NCBI GenBank assembly: GCA_937980205.1
Contig: CALJKW010000053.1
Location: 39,959-103,958 of the forward strand
Source: an uncultured Myxococcales bacterium
GTDB taxonomy: Bacteria; Myxococcota; Myxococcia; Myxococcales; Myxococcaceae
Direction of reading: 5' to 3'
Length of the DNA: 64,000 nt
Shown here: piece by piece, positions 29,031 through 37,007 of the stretch
Numbering within the stretch: position 1 is the stretch's first letter
Layout of the letters: each line of letters opens with the position of its first letter
Notes under the pieces: generated by a model
What the model saw: only the letters and a program-made list of their open reading frames with translations
Told to the model about the DNA's origin: nothing
Database searches by the model: none
Translations under genes and position numbers: made by a program

Positions 29031-30176
29031 GTGGATCCGGCGAAGCTGCTGCAGGCGCTGCGCGACGAGACACTTCCCAAGCTGCAGCCCGCGCGCGCGG
29101 CGCTCGACAAGGCGCGCTCGAGCGGGAAAGCAGAGGACCTGAAGCCCGCGCGCGAGCTGATGCACAAGGTGGCGGGCACTGCGGCGATGGCGGGGCTGGC
29201 TTCGCTGTCGCGCCTGGGCAAGGTCGGAGAAGAGGTCGCGCTGCTGGCCATCGAGGGCGACGCGAAGCTCTCGAAGCGGGTGTTCGGCGTGCTCGACCTG
29301 GTGCTGTCGGCGATCGCGATGGAGCTCGAGCCGGTGACGACGGCGAAGCTGCCGGCGCACGAGCCGACGACCGAGGTCGGCGCCGGCCGTGGCCGCGTGG
29401 TGGTCGCGAGCGACGAGAACGTGACGTCGAAGCTGCTGGTGAAGCTGCTCGAGGAGCAGGGCTTCGCGCCGCGGAAGCTGTCGCTCGCCGACGCGGCGGA
29501 CCGGCTGCCGGACTGTGAGCTCTTGCTGCTCGACGTGCCGGCGTCATCGGGCCCGAACGCCTCGGTGGAGGACGCGCTCGCGAACGCGAACAAACATCAC
29601 GTGCCGGTGGTGGTGACGGCGAAGGGCGACCACGGCTCGAAGCTGCAGGCGCGGGCGGCGGCGGTGCTGACGAAGCCGGTGGCTCCCGACGTGCTGGAGA
29701 GAGAGGTGCGCACGCACGTCGAGCGCCGGCTGCAGGTGGCGGCCGCGCGGGCGAGGGCTCCCACGGGGCAGGTGCCGAAGCCGGTGGTGGCCGAGCGCTC
29801 GCTGCGCGTGCTGATCGTCGACGACAGCCGGGTGATTCGCGGCGTGGTTCGCGAGGCGCTCGCCGAGGTCGGCGTGACGGCGGTCGAGGCGGAGGACGGC
29901 GCCGAGGCGCTGCTCGCGTTCGCGCAAGCCCGGCCAGATGCGGTGATCAGCGATCTGCAGATGCCCGGCGTCGACGGCGCGAAGCTGATTCCGATGCTGC
30001 GGGAGAGAAGCGGAGACACGCGCGTGCCGATCGTGGTGCTGTCGGCGCTGGAGGACGAGGCGTCGCGGAAGGCCGCGCTGGCGGCGGGCGCCGACGCCTA
30101 CCTGGTGAAGAGCATCATCGACGGGCCGGCGCTGATGCGGGCGCTGAAGGCGGCGGGGCTGCCGCTGGGTTCGTAG
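29031..30176 (+). CDS. Hpt-REC-REC phosphorelay protein (first receiver degenerate)
   Basis: 381 residues from GTG 29031. The N-terminal helical domain (about 1-100) carries His45 in LMHKVAGTAAMAG, which fits an Hpt phosphotransfer site. A first receiver-like domain (about 120-230) has a strand VVVASDENVT in place of the acidic pair, LLLLDVPAS with a possible Asp, and TKPV near its end, so it is partly degenerate. A second receiver (about 258-375) is complete: VLIVDDSRVIRG, VISDLQMPGVDG, VVLSALED and AYLVKS. It should take part in a cytoplasmic phosphorelay with no DNA-binding output of its own. It is convergent with a kinase-receiver fusion gene 24 bases away. Confidence 0.9.
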   Translation: MDPAKLLQALRDETLPKLQPARAALDKARSSGKAEDLKPARELMHKVAGTAAMAGLASLSRLGKVGEEVALLAIEGDAKLSKRVFGVLDLVLSAIAMELEPVTTAKLPAHEPTTEVGAGRGRVVVASDENVTSKLLVKLLEEQGFAPRKLSLADAADRLPDCELLLLDVPASSGPNASVEDALANANKHHVPVVVTAKGDHGSKLQARAAAVLTKPVAPDVLEREVRTHVERRLQVAAARARAPTGQVPKPVVAERSLRVLIVDDSRVIRGVVREALAEVGVTAVEAEDGAEALLAFAQARPDAVISDLQMPGVDGAKLIPMLRERSGDTRVPIVVLSALEDEASRKAALAAGADAYLVKSIIDGPALMRALKAAGLPLGS

Positions 30177-30200
30177 CGCCTCCGTGCACACTGAGCGGAG

Positions 30201-31727
30201 CTACTTCGGCGCGCTCGTCTGCATCACCAGCGCGCGCTGCAGATACAGCTTCACCCGCTCGGCGAGGTCGTGCGGCTCGAACGGCTTGCGCAGGAAGTCG
30301 TCGGCGCCCGCCTGCAGGCCCTTCGAGCGCTCTTCGATGCTGCACGCGGCGGACACGAAGATGATGGGAATTCGTCGCAGGTCCGGCTTCGCGCGGATCT
30401 TGGCGCAGAGCTCGAACCCGTCCATGCCCGGCATGCGCACGTCGAGCACGAGCAGGTCGGGCTTGAGCTGCTCGAGCACCTCGAGCGCCTCGTTGCCGTT
30501 CTCGGCCTCGATGACGCGGTGCCCTTCCGCCTTCAGCGTGCCCTCGACGGCCATGCGGCCGACCCGCGAGTCGTCGACGACGAGGATGGTGGCGTTGCGC
30601 GCGGGAGCAGGCTTCACCGCCGAGCCCGTCGGCACGTCGGCGGGCGCCACCGTCTTCGTCGGCTGAATCGCGGACAGGCTCACGTGCGAGGCCGAGCCGG
30701 GCGACGGCTGATCTGCCCCCTCTTTGAGCGCGCTCGCCGCGGCGACGATGCGGGCCTCGTCCTGCTCTTCGGCGACGCTGAGCATGGCGCGGGTCCGCGC
30801 GATGCTGTCGGTGAAGCTCGCCTCCATCCACACGGCGCGCTCCTGCTCGTCGAACAGCGGCGTCGCGGCCTCGATGGCCTTCGCCATCTCGCGGCCGTTC
30901 GCGAAGCGCCGGTCGCGCTGCTTCTCCAGCGCCTTCATCGCGACGTCGGACAGCGCCGGCGGCACCTCGGGGTTCAGCGCGTGCGGCGGCGGAGGCGTCT
31001 CGTTCAGCACGCGGTACATCGTCGCGGTCGGGTCGGCGCCCGTGAACACGCGGCGGCCGGTGAGCAGCTCGTACAGCACCGCGCCGGCGGCGAAGAGGTC
31101 CGACGAGCCGTCGAGGTCTTCTCCGCGGATCTGCTCGGGAGACATGTAGCCCGCGCTGCCCTTCACCTGGCCGCCCTGCGTCGAGGCGAGGCTGCCCTTC
31201 GCCTTCGCGATGCCGAAGTCGATGACCTTCGTGTGGCCCGCGTACGTCAGCATCACGTTGCGAAGCGAGAGGTCGCGGTGCACGACGGGCAGCGGCCGGC
31301 CGGCGGGGCTGGTGAAGCTGTGCGCGTAGTGCAGCGCGGCGCAGACGTCGCGGATGACGGCGGCCGCGAAGCCGACCGGCAGCACGCCGCCCAGCTTGCG
31401 CGCGGCGCGGTTGATGCGGCCGAGGTCCTGGCCCTCGATGAACTCCATGGCGATGAAGAAGTCGTTGCCGGCCTCTGAGAGCTCGAACACCTGCGCGATG
31501 TTCGAGTGGCTGAGCGCGGCCGAGATGCGCGCCTCGTCGAGGAACATCGCGACGAACTCGTCCTCTCCACGGAAGTTGGGGAGAATTCGCTTGAGCGCGA
31601 CGAACTTCCTGAACCCGCCGGGGCCGGTGAAGTAGGCGAGGAACAGCTCGGCCATGCCGCCGGTGGCGAGCTTGGTGAGCACCTCGTAGCGGCCCAGCTT
31701 GAAGCGCTCCTGCTCGGCGGAGTTCAT
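30201..31727 (-). CDS. Ser/Thr protein kinase fused to a C-terminal response-regulator receiver
   Basis: 508 residues from ATG 31727. Kinase domain about 11-280: Gly loop LATGGMAELFLAY, Lys in VALKRIL, catalytic loop VVHRDLSLRNVML, DFG in VIDFGIAK, and GSAGYMSPEQ. A linker of about 90 residues, with two runs of Ala/Pro/Thr, leads to a receiver domain (about 385-500) with ILVVDDSRVGR, LLVLDVRMPGMDG, IIFVSA and FLRKPF. All receiver hallmarks are intact. There is no transmembrane helix, so it is cytoplasmic. It joins Ser/Thr phosphorylation and His-Asp signalling in one chain. The convergent Hpt-REC-REC protein is an obvious candidate phosphodonor (inferred). Confidence 0.93.
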   Translation of the reverse strand: MNSAEQERFKLGRYEVLTKLATGGMAELFLAYFTGPGGFRKFVALKRILPNFRGEDEFVAMFLDEARISAALSHSNIAQVFELSEAGNDFFIAMEFIEGQDLGRINRAARKLGGVLPVGFAAAVIRDVCAALHYAHSFTSPAGRPLPVVHRDLSLRNVMLTYAGHTKVIDFGIAKAKGSLASTQGGQVKGSAGYMSPEQIRGEDLDGSSDLFAAGAVLYELLTGRRVFTGADPTATMYRVLNETPPPPHALNPEVPPALSDVAMKALEKQRDRRFANGREMAKAIEAATPLFDEQERAVWMEASFTDSIARTRAMLSVAEEQDEARIVAAASALKEGADQPSPGSASHVSLSAIQPTKTVAPADVPTGSAVKPAPARNATILVVDDSRVGRMAVEGTLKAEGHRVIEAENGNEALEVLEQLKPDLLVLDVRMPGMDGFELCAKIRAKPDLRRIPIIFVSAACSIEERSKGLQAGADDFLRKPFEPHDLAERVKLYLQRALVMQTSAPK

Positions 31728-31890
31728 GCGGGCCGCCGAGCATAGGATGGAACGCGGCGCGCGTGTCCGGCTCCGCACGGCGCCGAGCTCTGGCGCGCGG
31801 CAGCCCCCGGGTCGCCTCGTCGCTTGGACATGGCGCGGCCCACGGTGGTACGAGGCAGGAAAGCAAAGGGGAACCGCCGAGGTTTATTTC

Positions 31891-32943
31891 GTGCGTCCGG
31901 TCCTGTTGCTGATGCTCCTCTCCTTCTCGTGCGGAACACCACCTGAGGTTGGCGGCTCCGGAGGAGGCTCCACCGGCGGCGAAGGAGGCGGCGGAGGCAC
32001 CGAGCTCGGCGACGGCGGCAATGACAGCTCCTCGGGCGGCGCCGGCGGCGGCGCGACCTCCGGCGCGGGCGGCGGCACTCCCACGGGCGGCGCCGGCGGC
32101 GGCGCGACCTCCGGCGCGGGCGGCGGCACTCCCACGGGCGGCGCGGGCGGCGCCGGCGGCGGCCACACCGGCAAGCCAGGCGACTTCACCCGGAGCCTGA
32201 TGCACGGCGGAGTGCAGCGCAGCTTCCGGGTGCACGCGTCTGCCGCGTCCGCGACGGGCCGGGTGCCGCTGGTGCTCGTGCTCCACGGGTACACCGAGAC
32301 GGCGTCGTTGATTCAGCTGCAGACCGGGTTCGACGCGGTGGCCAACGCGCGCGGGTGGATCACCGTCTACCCGCAGGGCGTCAGCAACAGCTGGAACGGC
32401 GGAGGCACCTGCTGCGGCACCGCCGTCTCGCAGAACGTCGACGACGTCGGTTTCCTCCGCGCGGTCATCAATGCACTGAAGGCGGAGTACAGCATCGACG
32501 ACAAGCGCGTGCATGTGACCGGCATGAGCAACGGCGGCTTCATGGCCCACCGGGCCGCGTGCGAGCTCTCGGACCTCATCGCGTCGGCGGCGTCGTGCGC
32601 GGGGCAGCTGCAGCGCATGCCCTGCACCCCCTCGCGGCCAGTGCCCATCGTGCAGATGCACGGCACCTCCGACGCCATCGTCCCGTACACCGGCATCTGG
32701 TACCCCTCGACCGACGCGACGATGAAGGCGTGGGCCACGCGAAACGGGTGCAGCTCGCAGACGCCGACGCGCACGGGCACGTCCGGCAGCGTCAGCACCG
32801 ACGAGTGGCCGTGCCCTGCGACCGGGCGCGTGGTGCTCCACACCGTGACCAACGGCAGCCACACCTGGTTCCAGCCCAGCGCGAGCAACCCGGGCGCCAC
32901 CCGGACGTTCGCCGACTTCTTCGATGCGAACCCGATGCCGTGA
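31891..32943 (+). CDS. PHB depolymerase/feruloyl-esterase-like lipoprotein (LpqC family)
   Basis: 350 residues from GTG 31891, with GAGG upstream. The lipoprotein signal ends LLSFSC. A Gly-rich linker (about 20-90) contains two perfect 17-residue repeats encoded by a 51-base tandem repeat. The alpha/beta-hydrolase domain (about 95-350) has LVLVLHGYTET near the oxyanion site, nucleophile Ser in GMSNGGFMAH, acid Asp in MHGTSDAIVP and His in NGSHTW. Four to six Cys residues may form disulfides. It should hydrolyse polyester or phenolic-ester substrates outside the cell. The linker would hold the enzyme away from the lipid anchor. Confidence 0.9.
   Translation: MRPVLLLMLLSFSCGTPPEVGGSGGGSTGGEGGGGGTELGDGGNDSSSGGAGGGATSGAGGGTPTGGAGGGATSGAGGGTPTGGAGGAGGGHTGKPGDFTRSLMHGGVQRSFRVHASAASATGRVPLVLVLHGYTETASLIQLQTGFDAVANARGWITVYPQGVSNSWNGGGTCCGTAVSQNVDDVGFLRAVINALKAEYSIDDKRVHVTGMSNGGFMAHRAACELSDLIASAASCAGQLQRMPCTPSRPVPIVQMHGTSDAIVPYTGIWYPSTDATMKAWATRNGCSSQTPTRTGTSGSVSTDEWPCPATGRVVLHTVTNGSHTWFQPSASNPGATRTFADFFDANPMP
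32041..32142. repeat. 51-base tandem repeat (two copies) in the esterase linker
   Basis: Two adjacent copies of a 51-base GC-rich unit start at 32041 and 32092. Each codes for 17 Gly/Ala-rich residues containing ATSGAGGGTPT. The copies look identical at the DNA level, which suggests recent duplication, so the linker length may vary between strains. Confidence 0.75.
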
Positions 32944-33027
32944 GCGCGACGCGCAGAGCGACACGCGAGGTACACTGCTCCGCATGCTCCTGCCGAGTCC
33001 CGTCGCGCTCCTGGTCTGCGGCCACCC

Positions 33028-33309
33028 ATGCTCTGGCTCTACGCTGCGGTGACGCTGGCGGCGGACGCCGGGCACCCGGCTCCGAAGCCGTTCGCCGACC
33101 GCGCGGCGCAGGTGAAGCCCGGCGACACGCGCGCGCGGGTGCGAGCGCTGATCGGGGAGCCGACAGAAGGCTCGGGCACCGACAGCTGGCACTACCGTGA
33201 CCCGCCGAACCGCCCCGACGGGCCGTACCACTGGTGGCGCTTCACCTTCGTGAAGGAGAAGGTGAGCAAGGTGGAGCACGGGGGCGTGGCCTGCGTCACA
33301 CGCGAGTGA
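33028..33309 (+). CDS. Small exported BamE-like protein
   Basis: 93 residues from ATG 33028. A short signal-like start (LWLYAAVTLAADAG) is followed by a compact region with VKPGDTRARVRALIGEPTEG, then a strand-rich end (SWHYRD, WWRFTFVKEKVSKVEHG). The order G-D/M-x-x-x-V-x-x-x-x-G-x-P followed by W.Y and F..gkv is that of the SmpA/OmlA (BamE) fold. No lipobox Cys is present, so it is not a canonical BamE. It lies between the esterase and the propeller/di-haem genes on the same strand. Confidence 0.65.
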   Translation: MLWLYAAVTLAADAGHPAPKPFADRAAQVKPGDTRARVRALIGEPTEGSGTDSWHYRDPPNRPDGPYHWWRFTFVKEKVSKVEHGGVACVTRE

Positions 33310-33430
33310 TGGCGCGCGCCGCGTCACCGTTCGACCCACGAGGCACGAAGGCGAGCAGGCTCGACCGCGCGAGGGCCGCCGAGCCGTGAGCGGGTGGCGC
33401 CCGGCGACGCGAGTGTGAGAGGAAGGCGCC

Positions 33431-35248
33431 GTGCGCTCACTCACCGCAGCCGGCTTGTGTCTCGTCGGCCTCGCGTGCCAGCCGCGCAACCTCGACCTTC
33501 CCAACCACAGCACCGGCTCGCTGGCGTTCAGCCAGGACGGAGCGCTCATCTATGCGGTCGAGGCCGACACCGCGACGGTGGCGGTGGTGGACGTGAAGAG
33601 CACCGAGAAGGTCGCCGGGATCCGCGTCGGCGCGGGCGCCCACCTCGTCGCGGTCGCGGCGGACGAGACCCTCTACGTCGCAAACCGGCGCGACGGCAGC
33701 CTCAGCGTCGTCCGCCGCGGCGAGTGGTCCTCGGTCGAGCGGTGGGCCGCGGGGGTCGAGCCGGTCGGCCTGGCGCTCAGCCCCGACGGCACGACCGTGT
33801 ACGTCGTCAGCGCCATCGCCGCCGACACGCCCGCGCACGGCATGCTGCTCGCGTTGGACGCGCGCAGTGGAGCGCAGCGCTGGGAGCTCGCGCTCGGCCG
33901 CGAGCCGCGCGGCATCACGCTCATCGACGAGCACTCGGCGGTGGTGGCGCTGCTCAAAGACGGAGACCTGATGTGGGTCGACCTCACGCGGCGCGAAGTG
34001 CAGCACACCGCGACCTCGGTCCACGAAGCGATGAACGACCACACGAGGAACGCGACGTTCCACCCTCGCGACGTCTCCACCGTCGTCTACGACGCGGCGA
34101 ACCGCCGGGTGTACGCGCTCGCCACGCTGGCGCGCGAGGGGCCGCACGACGAGCGGCACCCGTGCCTCGACAAGCTCGTGGCGCCCCCGGCGCTGCTCGC
34201 GTTCGACACCGCCGGCCGGCCGCACGTCGACGCAGTGAACGTCTGCCCGCCCTTCGATGAGCCGAGCGCCTTGCCGCGCACGCTGGCGTTCACGCGCGAG
34301 ACGCAGCTCGTCTCGCGGTGGGAGACGCAAGGCGGCTCGGGCGTCACCGTCGCGAGGGACGGCTCGTACGTCTGGGTTGCGTATCCGCACGGCAACGCGG
34401 CCGCCGCGGCGTTCACGAAGCCGGGGAACGAGCAGGGCGGCACCTGGCTCACCCTGCGCGTCGGCCGAAACCCGACCGGCATCGTGCTCGGCCCCGAAGA
34501 CCGGACCATCTGGGTGCACAACGCGCTCGACCACACGCTCTCCAGAATCAGCGCTGGACCGTACGGCGGCGTACAGCTCGAGGTGTCGCCGCCGCTCTCC
34601 GTCGGTGAAGAGGTGCTGGCCGCCGACGTCGTCGCGGGCCGCAAGCTGTTCTTCGATGCGACGGACCCCCGGCTGACGAGCCCCACCGTCGGCGTCGCCT
34701 GCGCGAGCTGCCACATCGAGGGCGGCGACGAAGACGGTCACGTCTGGCGCTTCGCCGAGGGACCCAGGCAGACGTCCTCGCTCGCCGGCGGGCGGCTGTC
34801 CGGCACTGCTCCGTTCCACTGGAACGGAGCGTTCGCGACCTTCGAGGCGCTCATGCAGCACACCGTCGAGCGCATGGGAGGTACCGGCCTCACGCCCACG
34901 CTCGCCGCCCAGCTGCTCGCGTACCTCGAGACCGTGCCTGCTCGGCCGCGCCCGCCGCTCGCCGCGAGCGCCGGCGGCGCGGCCCTCTTCGTGCGCGCGG
35001 GGTGCAGCACCTGCCACGCCGGCCCCCAGCTCACCAACAACGAGCTCGCCCACGTCGGCACCGACGAGCGCGGCTTCTCCGCGGGCGGGGTCAACGTGCC
35101 GTCGCTGCTCGGGGTCGGCCGTACGGCGCCGTACCTTCACGACGGCAGCGCGCCGACGCTGCACGCGGCGGTCGAGCGTCACGCGAGCACGGCGGGCCTC
35201 ACCAACCTCGAGGTCGCCGAGCTGCTGAAGTACGTCGAGCAGCTCTAG
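33431..35248 (+). CDS. Lipoprotein with N-terminal beta-propeller and C-terminal di-haem cytochrome c peroxidase-like domain
   Basis: 605 residues from GTG 33431. Lipobox GLAC. Residues about 30-400 form YVTN/NHL-type propeller repeats (LIYAVEADTATVAVVDV, GLALSPDGTTVYVVS, TIWVHNALDHTLSRI). The C-terminal part has two haem c sites, CASCH at 424-428 and CSTCH at 525-529, within a MauG/CcpA-like layout (GRKLFFDATDPRLTSP, HWNGAFATFEALM, VPSLLGVGRTAPYLHDGSAPTL). It should be an outer periplasmic or surface redox protein acting on peroxide or a protein partner. Its TAG stop lies in a CTAG that is also the stop of the convergent queE. Confidence 0.9.
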   Translation: MRSLTAAGLCLVGLACQPRNLDLPNHSTGSLAFSQDGALIYAVEADTATVAVVDVKSTEKVAGIRVGAGAHLVAVAADETLYVANRRDGSLSVVRRGEWSSVERWAAGVEPVGLALSPDGTTVYVVSAIAADTPAHGMLLALDARSGAQRWELALGREPRGITLIDEHSAVVALLKDGDLMWVDLTRREVQHTATSVHEAMNDHTRNATFHPRDVSTVVYDAANRRVYALATLAREGPHDERHPCLDKLVAPPALLAFDTAGRPHVDAVNVCPPFDEPSALPRTLAFTRETQLVSRWETQGGSGVTVARDGSYVWVAYPHGNAAAAAFTKPGNEQGGTWLTLRVGRNPTGIVLGPEDRTIWVHNALDHTLSRISAGPYGGVQLEVSPPLSVGEEVLAADVVAGRKLFFDATDPRLTSPTVGVACASCHIEGGDEDGHVWRFAEGPRQTSSLAGGRLSGTAPFHWNGAFATFEALMQHTVERMGGTGLTPTLAAQLLAYLETVPARPRPPLAASAGGAALFVRAGCSTCHAGPQLTNNELAHVGTDERGFSAGGVNVPSLLGVGRTAPYLHDGSAPTLHAAVERHASTAGLTNLEVAELLKYVEQL

Positions 35249-35931
35249 CGCCCGCGCGCGTTCGGGTCCCACAGGTACTTGTGCTGCTGCAGCTGAAACC
35301 GCACCGGCAGCCGGTCTTCGACGATCCACTCCGCCAGCTTCGCGGGCTCGAGCTTGCCGAACACGGTCGAGAACAGCACCGAGAACGGCTTGCCCTCGCA
35401 GCGCTTCAGCATCGCGCGGCTCCACTCGTAGTCCTCGCGTGAGCCGATGACGAGCTTGAGCTCGTCGTTGGCGTTCATCGAGTCGAGCACGCGCAGGTCG
35501 TTGCGGTCGCTCTCGCCCGACGACGGCGTCTTGAGGTCGACGATCTTGTGCACCGCCGGCGGCACCAGCCGCACGTCGATCGCCCCGCTCGTCTCGAGCA
35601 TCACGATGAGGCCCTTCGCGAGCAGCTGCTCCATCAGCGGGTACACGCCGGGCTGCAAGAGCGGCTCGCCGCCGGTCACCTCGACGCGCGGCGTGCGTAA
35701 GGAGAGCACCTGCCGCACCACCTCGTCGTTCTTCATGCGCGTTCCACCTCTGAACGCGAACTCGCTGTCGCAATACGTGCAGCGCAGGTGGCAGCCGGTG
35801 AGGCGCACGAACGCGCAGAGCAGGCCCTGGTGCGACGACTCGCCCTGAAGCGAGAGGTAGATCTCCTTCACCATCACGGAGTCCGCCGCCTCGCGACGGC
35901 GAGGCTCGATGTGCGGGCGCGCGGCGAGCAT
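35245..35931 (-). CDS. queE: 7-carboxy-7-deazaguanine synthase QueE (radical SAM)
   Basis: 228 residues from ATG 35931, overlapping the upstream stop by one base. An in-frame GTG at 35934 is equally possible. Radical-SAM Cys triad CHLRCTYC (Cys47, Cys51, Cys54). Typical QueE features are IYLSLQGESSHQGLLCAFVR before the triad, TGGEPLLQ after it, then LETSG and IVDLKTPSSG. QueE converts 6-carboxytetrahydropterin to 7-carboxy-7-deazaguanine on the way to queuosine or other 7-deazaguanines. No queC, queD or queF is nearby. It is the last gene of a seven-gene overlapping run. Confidence 0.93.
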   Translation of the reverse strand: MLAARPHIEPRRREAADSVMVKEIYLSLQGESSHQGLLCAFVRLTGCHLRCTYCDSEFAFRGGTRMKNDEVVRQVLSLRTPRVEVTGGEPLLQPGVYPLMEQLLAKGLIVMLETSGAIDVRLVPPAVHKIVDLKTPSSGESDRNDLRVLDSMNANDELKLVIGSREDYEWSRAMLKRCEGKPFSVLFSTVFGKLEPAKLAEWIVEDRLPVRFQLQQHKYLWDPNARGR

Positions 35932-37007
35932 CACTCCACCTTCAGCGGAGGCAGCTTGTCGGGGTCGAGCTCCCTCGGCTTCTCGACGCTCGCCTCGACC
36001 AGCGGAGCCTCTTCCTCCGGCAGCTCGATGGGGGCGTAGCTGCGCTTCGGCGCCTCGGCCGCCACGGGCTCGTCGGGCGCCACGCCGCGCGGCGCGACGC
36101 CCTGCAGCACCGGCACGAGGTACTCGCTCTCGACGCCGTAACCGACCTCATCTCCGTGCGTGTACAACAGCAGTCCCATCACTCGCGCAGCCACGAAGGG
36201 CACGTAACAAGCGATCGCGTAGTCGAGCACGCGCGGAAAGAAGGGCATGGGCAGCGCGTTCACCATCGCGCCGACGCCGAGGGACAGGAACCACGCCACG
36301 AACAGCGCGCAGAGCACGCCCACCATCAGCACGTAGTTGCCGCCCAGGCGCAGCGCGTTGCGCGCGACGTAGACCGGGTTCAGCATGCCGAGCAGCGAGC
36401 CGCCGCTCGCGCCGACGAGGATGGCCATCGGTGCGTAGAGGACGCCCCCGACGAGCAGCGCCCACAGCACCGGGTCCTTCAGCACCGCGAGCGGATCGGC
36501 GAGCACGCTGCCCGGCCGCATCACCAGCCACACCACCGCCGGAACCCAGACGACCGCCGCGCCGACCAGCGCCTTGACGCCGGGGACGAGCATGTCGGCG
36601 AAGAAGTCTCCGAAGTCGTAGCCGTCGAAGTCGTCGCTGCCGCGCGCCGTCGAGCGGATGAACGCGAAGCACACGGCCGCGAACAGGCACGCGCCGAGGG
36701 CCCAGCCCAGCGAGCCCAGGTAGCTGAAGCACGCGCGCACCAGCGCGAGGCCCGCGATCGCGATGAGGCCCGCCTTCGACAGCGGCCACACCAGCGCGCC
36801 CGGGATGCGCGCGGCGAACGCCTGCTGCTGCGAGCGGTGCACGGTGAGCGGCTCGACGAGCTCACCGCACCTCAGGCAGACGTCGAGGTCGGTGACGACC
36901 TGCACGCGCTTCGTCGCCACGCAGTCGGGGCACAGCACGCGCTTGCAGCCCTGGCACTTCCAGCCGGCGTGGGCTCGGTGTTGTTCGCACCGCGGGAGGA
37001 CGGGCAT
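35931..37007 (-). CDS. Multi-pass membrane protein with N-terminal B-box-like zinc finger
   Basis: 358 residues from ATG 37007, sharing one base with the kinase stop (TGATG). Residues 7-50 hold ligands CEQH, CQGC, CPDC and CLRC in the same plan as the protein at 20896..21369. Six or so hydrophobic helices follow (about 75-320), including a DUF4013-like stretch rich in Gly and Ala (GGSLLGMLNPVYVARNALRLG). The C-terminal 60 residues are acidic and Pro-rich (PEEEAPLVEASVEK). Being sandwiched between a Ser/Thr kinase and queE suggests a membrane partner or target of the kinase (inferred). Confidence 0.85.
   Translation of the reverse strand: MPVLPRCEQHRAHAGWKCQGCKRVLCPDCVATKRVQVVTDLDVCLRCGELVEPLTVHRSQQQAFAARIPGALVWPLSKAGLIAIAGLALVRACFSYLGSLGWALGACLFAAVCFAFIRSTARGSDDFDGYDFGDFFADMLVPGVKALVGAAVVWVPAVVWLVMRPGSVLADPLAVLKDPVLWALLVGGVLYAPMAILVGASGGSLLGMLNPVYVARNALRLGGNYVLMVGVLCALFVAWFLSLGVGAMVNALPMPFFPRVLDYAIACYVPFVAARVMGLLLYTHGDEVGYGVESEYLVPVLQGVAPRGVAPDEPVAAEAPKRSYAPIELPEEEAPLVEASVEKPRELDPDKLPPLKVE

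Noticed and set aside
32041..32142. Tandem repeat as a possible CRISPR array
   Set aside because: Only two directly adjacent 51-base copies with no spacers, inside a coding linker.
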